From positions 25,227 to 89,226 of the forward strand of contig JAPPPQ010000015.1 in assembly GCA_028817435.1 (NCBI GenBank): a stretch of 64,000 nt of DNA. Reading direction: 5' to 3'. Numbering within the stretch: the stretch's first letter is position 1; each line of letters opens with the position of its first letter. The position numbers were made by a program, and so were the translations under genes. Source of the stretch: Deltaproteobacteria bacterium (lineage in GTDB: Bacteria; Myxococcota_A; UBA9160; UBA6930). The notes beneath the pieces were generated by a model that ran no database searches, was not told the origin of the DNA, and saw only the letters and a list, made by a program, of their open reading frames with translations. Below, in pieces: positions 8,864-15,858 of this stretch.

Positions 8864-9661
8864 GTGCTGCTCTGCGCCGAAGCCCACGGCGCGGGCGAGC
8901 CGCTGATTCTCTCGCCGGGCTTTTGCCAAACCCGGGAGAACTTCCGCCCGCAGGTCGCGCCTCTCACCACCGCCGGCTTCCGCGTCATTCTCTGGGACTA
9001 CCGGGGCCACGGCCAGAGCGATGCACCGGCAGATCCCGCCGCCTACAGCATGGAGCGGGTGACCGGCGATTTGCGCTGCGTGCTGGACTGGGCCGCGCCG
9101 GGGCAGCGCGCCGTGGTGGGCGGGCTTTCCTTCGGCGGGCTGGCATCGCAGCACTTTGCGCTGGCCCACCCGGAGCGGGTGAGCGCGCTGCTGCTCATTG
9201 CCAGCGGCCCGGGCTTCAAGCGCGCCGAGGCCCAGGCCGCCTGGCAGGGGCAGGTGGAGCGGACGGCGGCCTATCTGGAGCGGCGCGGGTTTGCCGGCTA
9301 CGCCGCCGGCCCGGCCGGCCCCGCCGCCATTGGCCTGCGCCCGGAACTGCCGGCGGCGCAGGCCGCCGCCCGCGCCATCGAGGCTCAGAGCCCGCAGGGC
9401 GTCGCCCACTTCGGCCGCCGCGTGGCCGGCCCCGCCCCCGCCACGCTGGACCGGCTCGCCGAACTCGCCATGCCCGCTTTGGTGCTGGTGGGCGCCCTGG
9501 ACCGGGATTACACGCGGGCCGCCGAGGTAATGGCCGCCCGGCTGCCCAACGCCCGCCATGTGGTAATCGAAGCGGCCGGCCACTGCGTCAACCTCGAGCG
9601 CGCCGCCGAATTCAACCGCGCCGTCCTCGACTTCCTGCAGAGCCGCCCGGCCCCCGCCTGA
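8864..9661 (+). CDS. Alpha/beta hydrolase
   Basis: A 265-residue alpha/beta-hydrolase-fold enzyme with a complete apparent triad: nucleophile S89 in GLSFGG, D213 in VGALDRD, and H240 in AAGHCVN. The N-terminal strand begins almost at the annotated GTG. Three conserved-looking residues (A-E-D-G) lie just upstream in frame, so the true start may be a non-standard codon nearer the sppA stop (CTG at 8795 or ATT at 8846). It follows sppA and is probably co-transcribed. Substrate cannot be inferred. Confidence 0.85.
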   Translation: MLLCAEAHGAGEPLILSPGFCQTRENFRPQVAPLTTAGFRVILWDYRGHGQSDAPADPAAYSMERVTGDLRCVLDWAAPGQRAVVGGLSFGGLASQHFALAHPERVSALLLIASGPGFKRAEAQAAWQGQVERTAAYLERRGFAGYAAGPAGPAAIGLRPELPAAQAAARAIEAQSPQGVAHFGRRVAGPAPATLDRLAELAMPALVLVGALDRDYTRAAEVMAARLPNARHVVIEAAGHCVNLERAAEFNRAVLDFLQSRPAPA

Positions 9662-9685
9662 CCCGGCCCCCCGCTCCGGACGCGC

Positions 9686-11359
9686 TCAGCCCGTCTCTGC
9701 CGCCGGAGGGCTTAGCAGGGTGGGCAGGCCCTCTTGCACCCGGTCGTTTTCGCGCTCTGCCCGGCGGAACACAGACTCTGCCAGCGGCAGGCGCGGCCGC
9801 TGTCCCGCCAGCAAATCTTCGATGGTGGCGATTTGTATGCGCGGAATGCCGCCGAAGTGCGCACTCTCGTAGATTCCTGCGGCCGCAGCTTCTGCGCGCA
9901 TTGGTGCAGTTGGCTCTTTCAATGTGACAAAGATGCCGAGCGGCGCGTTTTCGCGCTCCATCACACCCTTCAAATCGCGGATCATCGCAACCCCGATATT
10001 TGCGCCGCCCTTTACCGAAACGATGACGCGGCCGGTGCGGCGCTTGTCTTCGCGGAAATAAATCAACCCGTCTATGCCGCCGTCTGCGCCTTTCTTCTGG
10101 GCCTGGTAGGGAATTGCGTCGAGCAGCGAGAGCGCCCACCACTGAAACTGGTATTTGTCCCGGGCAGCCAGGGCCTTCGCTCCGGCGATATCCTTCGGCG
10201 TTCCGTGGACTTCGTAGTGCACACCCGGGAAGGCGTCTTTCAGGCGCTTTTCCACCAGCGAAATGGCGAGATGGGTGATGTCCATGCCAATCCAGGCGCG
10301 CTGCAATTTTTGCGCGGCGTGCACCGTGGTGCCGCAGCCACAGAAAGGATCCAGGATGAGATCGCCGGGACTGGAACTGGTTTCAATGATGCGTTCGAGC
10401 AGCGCCAGCGGTTTCTGCGTCCGGTAGCCCAGCCGCTCCCGCGCCTGGGAATTGATGGGGGCGATGTCGTCCCACAGCGCCTGCAGGGGCGCTCCCTTGG
10501 CCTCGTCCAGATAGCGCTTCAAGCGAATCCCGCCGCTGCGCGTGAAGTGCAGGCGATTTTCCCGATGCAGACGCCGCATGGTTTCGATGGGGTAGCGCCA
10601 CAGCGAAGTGACGCCCTCGAATTCGTATTCGTAGCCGCCGCCCGAGAGGCCCTTCGCCGTCAGATTGTCGTCCTGCCATTTTCGCCCGTCCGGGTCGGAG
10701 AAGCGAAAACGCTTCAGATATTTCTCCGTGTATTGCGCATGAACGGAATTCCAGGTGCGCTGCTCGCTCTTTCCGTAGAAAAGCAGGGTGTCTGTGTTGC
10801 GGCCAAAGCGCCTGGAATCGCTGTGCGCCGAAGTTCGCTTCCATGTCACTTCGTTCAGGAAGTGGCGCGCGCCGAATATGGCGTCCATCAGTATCTTCAG
10901 GTAGTGACTGGCCGTTGAGTCGCAGTGCAGGTAAATGGAGCCCTCGAGTTTCAGAACGCGATGCAATTCCAGCAGCCGCACGGCCATCATCACCAGATAG
11001 GCCATCATGTCGTTCACACCGAGGAAAGAGCGCATGGCCCGCACCATTTCGGAAACCTGCGTGTTTCCGCTTTTCAGAATCTCCGCGTAAGCGCGCTCGC
11101 TCTCGTTTCCCCAGTGCCAGGTATCCTCGAAAGCGAGAACCTGTGACTGGCTCTTACCCCCCCCCCCCCCAGGGGAGAATTCGCTAAACAAAACATTGTA
11201 GTTGGCGTTGCTGTTGAAAGGCGGATCCAGGTAAATCAAATCCACGCTCTCGCTGGAGATGGCATCGCGCAGCACGGCGAGATTGTCTCCGTAGTAGAGG
11301 CGGTTTGCGGGCGGGGTTTCCACGGGGGCAAGGGTATCGCCCCCGCGCGCCGCCCGCAC
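9686..11359 (-). CDS. Site-specific DNA methyltransferase fused to an Mrr-like endonuclease domain, with poly-G tract
   Basis: A 557-residue restriction-modification fusion. Beta-class amino-methyltransferase order is seen: catalytic motif IV DPPF at 45-48, target-recognition region about 170-310, then SAM motif I LDPFCGCGT at 336-344. The C-terminal 150 residues match Mrr-type endonucleases, with GADGGIDG (424-431) and VSVK (447-450). A run of 14 G on the coding strand encodes five glycines (64-68) between motif IV and a conserved FEDTW segment. Sampled lines are about 53% G+C against 80% or more next door, consistent with horizontal transfer. A later GTG (11323) is an alternative start but lacks a ribosome site; the chosen GTG has GGAG about 10 bases upstream. 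Confidence 0.9.
   Translation of the reverse strand: MRAARGGDTLAPVETPPANRLYYGDNLAVLRDAISSESVDLIYLDPPFNSNANYNVLFSEFSPGGGGGKSQSQVLAFEDTWHWGNESERAYAEILKSGNTQVSEMVRAMRSFLGVNDMMAYLVMMAVRLLELHRVLKLEGSIYLHCDSTASHYLKILMDAIFGARHFLNEVTWKRTSAHSDSRRFGRNTDTLLFYGKSEQRTWNSVHAQYTEKYLKRFRFSDPDGRKWQDDNLTAKGLSGGGYEYEFEGVTSLWRYPIETMRRLHRENRLHFTRSGGIRLKRYLDEAKGAPLQALWDDIAPINSQARERLGYRTQKPLALLERIIETSSSPGDLILDPFCGCGTTVHAAQKLQRAWIGMDITHLAISLVEKRLKDAFPGVHYEVHGTPKDIAGAKALAARDKYQFQWWALSLLDAIPYQAQKKGADGGIDGLIYFREDKRRTGRVIVSVKGGANIGVAMIRDLKGVMERENAPLGIFVTLKEPTAPMRAEAAAAGIYESAHFGGIPRIQIATIEDLLAGQRPRLPLAESVFRRAERENDRVQEGLPTLLSPPAAETG
11157..11170 (-). repeat. Poly-G(14) homopolymer within the methyltransferase reading frame
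   Basis: Fourteen consecutive C on the plus strand (G on the coding strand) follow codon P63 of the methyltransferase. At 14 the frame is open. At 15 the tract is followed directly by TAA, giving a 68-residue product. At 13 the shifted frame ends at TGA after 94 residues. The run lies in what appears to be a variable loop, so in-frame changes of three should be tolerated. This is the form of a slipped-strand phase-variation switch. Confidence 0.9.
11323..11345. promoter_or_regulatory. Inverted repeat in the methyltransferase/PPOX intergenic region
   Basis: The arms CGGGGGC (11323-11329) and GCCCCCG (11339-11345) are exact inverse complements separated by 9 bases. They lie within the first codons of the methyltransferase and about 45 bases before the divergent PPOX gene. 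The element could be an operator or an mRNA hairpin over the methyltransferase start. GC-rich palindromes arise by chance in this genome, so confidence is low. Confidence 0.3.
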
Positions 11360-11391
11360 AATCGCCTATTCTCCACCGGGCGGGAGGTGCG

Positions 11392-11937
11392 GTGAAGATT
11401 TTCGAGGCGCTGGACGAGGCGCTGTGCGAGTGGATCGCGCGGCAGCGGGTGTTCTTCGTGGCGACGGCGCCGGGGGGCGCGGCGGGGCATATCAATTGCT
11501 CGCCCAAGGGACTCGATTCGCTGCGCGTGCTGGGGCCGCGCGAGGTGGCCTATCTGGATTTCACCGGCAGCGGCGCGGAGACCATCGCCCATTTGCGCGA
11601 CAACGGGCGCATTGTGCTGATGTTCTGCGCCTTCGAAGGGCCGCCGCGCATTTTGCGCCTGCACGGCCGCGGCGAAGCGGTCGAGCCGCCGCACCCCGAT
11701 TACCCGGCGCTTGCCGCGCGCTTGCCGCGCGCCGCCGAGCCGCGCTGCATTGTGCGCGTGGCGGTGCAGCGCATCGCCGATAGCTGCGGCTACGGCGTGC
11801 CGCTCATGTCTTTCGAGGCAGAGCGCGCGCAGCTTCCCGCCTGGTGCGAGCGCAAGGGCCCGGACGGGCTGCGCGATTACCAGCGCGCCCACAACCTCCA
11901 GAGCCTCGACGGCCTTCCCGCTCTGCGCGGCGGATGA
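11392..11937 (+). CDS. Pyridoxamine 5'-phosphate oxidase-fold (PPOX) family protein
   Basis: A 181-residue protein with the split-barrel flavin-binding fold. Visible family features are the N-terminal helix followed by FFVATAP, the INCSPKG turn, the VAYLDFTGSGAETIAHL segment and a GRIVLMFCAFEGPPRILRL strand pair. Relatives are FMN-dependent oxidoreductases of mostly unknown substrate; it is not a typical PdxH. GTG 11392 is chosen because GGGAGG lies 4 bases upstream. Divergent from the methyltransferase. Confidence 0.8.
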   Translation: MKIFEALDEALCEWIARQRVFFVATAPGGAAGHINCSPKGLDSLRVLGPREVAYLDFTGSGAETIAHLRDNGRIVLMFCAFEGPPRILRLHGRGEAVEPPHPDYPALAARLPRAAEPRCIVRVAVQRIADSCGYGVPLMSFEAERAQLPAWCERKGPDGLRDYQRAHNLQSLDGLPALRGG

Positions 11938-11943
11938 GCGCCG

Positions 11944-13545
11944 TCAGCGCTTCGCGCTTTCGGCTTCGGCGTAGAGGCGCAGGGCGCGGGCGCCGCCCCG
12001 GAAGTGCAGGGCGTGCAGGCCGCGCTGCTGCATACGCTCGGCCAAGTGGGCGCTCTTCAGGCCGAACTCGCAGTAGAGCAGGTAGCTGCGCCCGGTGGCG
12101 AAGGCGGAGTGGGCGTCCAGGGCGCGGGCGAAATCGAGCTGCAGCGCGCCGGGGTAGTGCCAGCGCTCGAACTCCGGGCGGCTGCGCAGATCCAGCACCA
12201 CCGCGCCGGGGGGCACCGCGCAGGTCTCAATCTCCGGCAGGCCGGTCTCTTCGGGATCCACGCTGCGCAGGTCCAGGCGCTCCCGCGCCGCCACCGCCCT
12301 GGCCAGCAGCGCGGGGTCCAGCTCCGCCTCTTGGTCTTCGATGATGGCGCGGCGCGCGGCGGTGGTGGGGCGGCGCGGAACCAGCGCGCAGTATTCATCC
12401 ACCACGGCGGAGAGCGGGCCGGTGCCGATGCGGTTCGCCAGCGCGATGATCTCGTCCTTGTTCGCGCCTACCAGCGGGCGCAAAATGGGCAGCTCGCAAG
12501 CGGCGCCGATGGTCTGCAGGTTGGCGAGAGTTTGCGAGGACACCTGCCCCAGCGCCTCGCCGGTGGCGATGGCGCGTGCGCCGGTCTCCGTTGCCACGGC
12601 TTCGGCGGCGCGCAGCATTTGCCGCTTCAGAATTACCTGCCAGTAGCGCGGCTCGGTCTTCGCCTGCAGCTCGCGCGATACTTCCCCGAAATCAATGGCG
12701 TGCAGCACCGGGCGCGCGCCGTAGTTCCAGGCGCGGGCCAGCGCGTGCACCACCCGCAGCGCGCCGAGCCGATGGCCGAAGCCGCCCAGGTTGCAGAAGA
12801 TGTATTCCAGCTCGATTCCGCGCCGCGCGAGCTGCCAGGCGGCCACCGGCGAATCGAAGCCGCCTGAAACCAGCGCGGCGGCGCGGCCGCCGCTGCCCAG
12901 CGGCAGGCCGCCCGGCCCCGGGAGGCTGTCGCAGAAGAAGTAGGCGCTGCCCTCGTAGAGCTCGACGCCGCAGGTCACCTCCGGGTCGCCCAGATCTACC
13001 CGCGCCGCGCCGGGCCGCAGCCGCTCGCCCAGCGCAATCTCCACCTCGCGCCCGCGAAAATGGCCGCGCCCCCGGCCCGCGCGGCCGCCCACGCGCCGGG
13101 CGCGCACGGCGAAGCGCCGCCCGGCCACGCGCCCGGCGAAGTGCCGCGCGCCCTGCTCCACCACCTCCGCCAGGCTCGCCGCCGGGCCGCGCCAGGCGGG
13201 GGAGACCGATTGCAGGCCGAAGACATGGGCCAGCGCCGCCGCCGCGGCCGGGGCGGCCCCGGCGTCCCGGACGCGCACGAAGAGGCGGTCGTGGCGGCGC
13301 AGCGCCTCTCCCGCCAGGCCCTCGCAGGCCAGGGCGTCGCGGATGTTGTGCAGCAGCCGTGCTGCAAACTGCCGCCGCGTCCCCCGGGCCTTGGTCGAGA
13401 CCTCGCCGGAGAGGCGCAGCAGCACCAGCGCTCCCTGCGAATCCCCTGCCACCCGGGCAGAGTAGGCGCGCCCCGCGCCCTCCGCCGCGCCCGGCCTTCC
13501 CGCCGGGGGGGCCGCCCCCTGCCGGGCCCTTTGCGGCGGCCTCAT
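11944..13545 (-). CDS. thiI: tRNA 4-thiouridine synthase ThiI with C-terminal rhodanese domain
   Basis: Adds sulfur to uridine 8 of tRNA and, in forms with a rhodanese domain, can also feed sulfur to thiamine thiazole. Domain order: NFLD/THUMP (about 40-200), PP-loop ATPase with SGGFDS at 227-232, and rhodanese (about 435-533). C386 (DEYCALVPRRPT) and C492 (LLYCEFG) match the disulfide pair Cys344/Cys456 of E. coli ThiI. About 37 low-complexity residues precede the usual family start, so a later start is possible; ATG 13545 has an AAGGGG-type site. It converges on the PPOX gene with 6 bases between stops. Confidence 0.92.
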   Translation of the reverse strand: MRPPQRARQGAAPPAGRPGAAEGAGRAYSARVAGDSQGALVLLRLSGEVSTKARGTRRQFAARLLHNIRDALACEGLAGEALRRHDRLFVRVRDAGAAPAAAAALAHVFGLQSVSPAWRGPAASLAEVVEQGARHFAGRVAGRRFAVRARRVGGRAGRGRGHFRGREVEIALGERLRPGAARVDLGDPEVTCGVELYEGSAYFFCDSLPGPGGLPLGSGGRAAALVSGGFDSPVAAWQLARRGIELEYIFCNLGGFGHRLGALRVVHALARAWNYGARPVLHAIDFGEVSRELQAKTEPRYWQVILKRQMLRAAEAVATETGARAIATGEALGQVSSQTLANLQTIGAACELPILRPLVGANKDEIIALANRIGTGPLSAVVDEYCALVPRRPTTAARRAIIEDQEAELDPALLARAVAARERLDLRSVDPEETGLPEIETCAVPPGAVVLDLRSRPEFERWHYPGALQLDFARALDAHSAFATGRSYLLYCEFGLKSAHLAERMQQRGLHALHFRGGARALRLYAEAESAKR

Positions 13546-13678
13546 TTTTCCCCTTGCGCGCGGCGGCCAAAGGGCAGACAATAGGGGGCAGCGGGCGCCT
13601 CGGCGGGCCACCCCCCGGCCACGGCGAGGCAAGGCGCAGCGGGCGCCGCCGGTTCATCGGGGGACCGGGAGACGAGCG

Positions 13679-14167
13679 GTGAAGCACTTCAATCCCTTCA
13701 AGTGGGCCCTTCTCGCAATGGTTGTGGTGGGACTCGGCGCGGGCTGCGTCGTGCCGCCGGCCGATACCGGCGAGTTCCAGACCGGATTCGACCAGGAGGC
13801 CGAGGAGTCCACCCCCACCCCCACCCGGGAAGTGGCGGACCTTTCGGCGATCTACTTCGACTTCGACCGGTCGCGGATCCGCGACGATCAGAAGCCCACC
13901 CTGCGCGAGAATGTCGCCGTGATTCAGGAGGCGTCCTGGAAGGTCGTCGTCGAGGGACACTGCGACGAGCGGGGCAGCGACGAATACAACCTCGCCCTGG
14001 GCGAGCGCCGCGCCAATGCGGTGCGCCAGTATCTGGTGGACAGCGGCGTGGAGCGCGGGCGCATTGACACCGTGAGCTACGGCGAAGCGCGCCCGGCGGT
14101 GCAGGGCAACGGCGAGGCGGTGTGGAGCTACAACCGCCGCGCCGAATTCCGCATGGTGGAGGAGTAG
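13679..14167 (+). CDS. pal: Peptidoglycan-associated lipoprotein (Pal/OmpA family)
   Basis: A 162-residue outer-membrane lipoprotein that tethers the outer membrane to peptidoglycan. It has a signal peptide with lipobox GLGAGC (Cys23 lipidated), a short Thr/Pro linker, then an OmpA-C domain (about 52-162) with IYFDFDRSRIR, VVEGHCDERGSDEYN and the LGERRANAV peptidoglycan-binding helix. Tol genes are not next to it, unlike many proteobacterial pal genes. GTG start at 13679 is preceded by GGGAGACGAG. Confidence 0.88.
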   Translation: MKHFNPFKWALLAMVVVGLGAGCVVPPADTGEFQTGFDQEAEESTPTPTREVADLSAIYFDFDRSRIRDDQKPTLRENVAVIQEASWKVVVEGHCDERGSDEYNLALGERRANAVRQYLVDSGVERGRIDTVSYGEARPAVQGNGEAVWSYNRRAEFRMVEE

Positions 14168-14197
14168 GCCGGCGGCGCACCCGGCGCCAATCCCACC

Positions 14198-15844
14198 ATG
14201 CCGGTTCACGGCGGAAAGCTCGCAGCGCGCGCGCTTCGGGAGGCGGGCGTGGATGTGGTCTTCACCCTCTCGGGCGGCCACATCATGCCCCTCTATGACG
14301 GCTGCCTGGACGAAGGCATCCGCGTGGTGGATGTGCGCCACGAGCAGGCTGCGGTGCACGCCGCCGACAGCTGGGCGCGCTGCAACCCGGGCCGGGTGGG
14401 CGTGGCGGCCATTACGGCGGGGCCCGGCGTCACCGATGGCGTGACGGGCATCGCCAACGCCTGGCGGGCCAACTCTCCCATCCTCGTTTTCGGCGGACAG
14501 GGGCCGTTTGAGAATCTGCGCCGGGGCTCGCTGCAGGAGATGGACCACCTGGGCGTGGTGCGCCCCATCACCAAGTTCTGCGACGCCGTCTATCAGACCC
14601 GGCGCATTCCCGAGTTCGTCGAGCTGGCGGTGCGCCATGCCGTTTCGGGCGTTCCCGGCCCGGCCTATCTGGAGATTCCCATGGATGTGTTCATGGGTTC
14701 CGCCGAATGGGAAGAGGCGCCGGTGCCGAAGATCCGCTGCGAGGCGCCGCGCATTTCGCCGCACCGGGACGATGTCCGCCGCGCACTGGAAGTGCTGGCC
14801 GGCGCGCGCCGCCCGGTGCTGATGGCCGGCACCAGCGTCAAGTGGTCCCGCGCCGCCGCGGCCATGAACCGCTTCATTGCCGAAACGCATGTGCCCACCT
14901 ACACCAACGGCATGGGCCGCGGCACGGTGCCGCCGGATTCCCCGGAGTTTCTGAACCGCTCCCGGCGCGAGGCGCTGAAGCAGAGCGACTGCGTCGTGCT
15001 GGCCGGCACCCTGCTCGATTTCCGGCTGCGCTTCGGCCGCGCCATCCCGGAGCAGGCGAAGATTGTGCAGCTCGAGCTGGACAACACGCTGATCGGCCAG
15101 AATCGCCAGACCGATGTGCCGCTGGTGGGAAACTTGGCCGGCAGCTTCGAAATGCTGATTGAGGAGATGAAGAACCAGAGCCTGCACTTCGATTTCTCGG
15201 CTTGGCGCGATGAATTGCGCGCCGTGGAGAACGAGGCCGAGGCGCGGGCCGAGGCGGCGCTGCACAGCGACGAATCTCCCGTGGATCCGCAGCGCATGTG
15301 CCGCGAGCTGCGCGACTGGCTCGACACGCTGCGCGATCCCATCGTAATCGGCGATGGCGGCGATATCGTCGCAACGGCCGCGAAGATTCTCCCGGTGCGC
15401 GGCGAAGGCGCGTGGATGGATCCGGGGCCGCTCGGCACCCTCGGCGTCGGCATGCCCTTTGCCATTGCGGCCAAGCTCGCGCATCCCAAGCGGCCGGTGG
15501 TCATCGTCTATGGCGATGGCTCCTTCGGCTTCAACGGCTTCGAATACGACACCGCCGTCCGCTTTGAGCTGCCCATCATCGGCATCGTCGGCAACGACGG
15601 CGCATGGGGGCAGATGATGCGCCCGCAGCTCAACCTCTACGGCGAGGACCGGCTGGCCGCGGTGCTGCTGCAGCGCACCCGCTACGACAAGGTGGTGGAG
15701 GCCCTCGGCGGGCACGGCGAGTATGTCACCGCGCCCGGCGAAATCCGCCCCGCGCTGGAGCGCGCCGCCGCTTCGGGCAAGCCCGCCCTGGTGAATGTGG
15801 AGATTCGCCAGGACCGCGAATTCAAGGGCGGCATCTACGTCTGA
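14198..15844 (+). CDS. ThDP-dependent enzyme, acetolactate synthase/2-hydroxyacyl-CoA lyase-like
   Basis: A 548-residue thiamine-diphosphate enzyme with the usual Pyr, central and PP domains. The cofactor-activating glutamate is E49 in VRHEQAA, and the ThDP-Mg motif begins GDGS at 439-442 and ends GNDGAWG about 27 residues later. It is close in plan to acetolactate synthase large subunits, but no regulatory subunit or other branched-chain gene is adjacent. Oxalyl-CoA decarboxylase or 2-hydroxyacyl-CoA lyase activity is equally possible. It lies 30 bases after pal and 14 bases before the helicase fusion. Confidence 0.85.
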   Translation: MPVHGGKLAARALREAGVDVVFTLSGGHIMPLYDGCLDEGIRVVDVRHEQAAVHAADSWARCNPGRVGVAAITAGPGVTDGVTGIANAWRANSPILVFGGQGPFENLRRGSLQEMDHLGVVRPITKFCDAVYQTRRIPEFVELAVRHAVSGVPGPAYLEIPMDVFMGSAEWEEAPVPKIRCEAPRISPHRDDVRRALEVLAGARRPVLMAGTSVKWSRAAAAMNRFIAETHVPTYTNGMGRGTVPPDSPEFLNRSRREALKQSDCVVLAGTLLDFRLRFGRAIPEQAKIVQLELDNTLIGQNRQTDVPLVGNLAGSFEMLIEEMKNQSLHFDFSAWRDELRAVENEAEARAEAALHSDESPVDPQRMCRELRDWLDTLRDPIVIGDGGDIVATAAKILPVRGEGAWMDPGPLGTLGVGMPFAIAAKLAHPKRPVVIVYGDGSFGFNGFEYDTAVRFELPIIGIVGNDGAWGQMMRPQLNLYGEDRLAAVLLQRTRYDKVVEALGGHGEYVTAPGEIRPALERAAASGKPALVNVEIRQDREFKGGIYV

Positions 15845-15858
15845 TTGCGAGGCGATCC

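Noticed and set aside
14168..14197. Terminator after pal
   Set aside because: GGCGC/GCGCC pairing can be drawn but is only 5 bp, has no T-run, and is expected by chance at this base composition.
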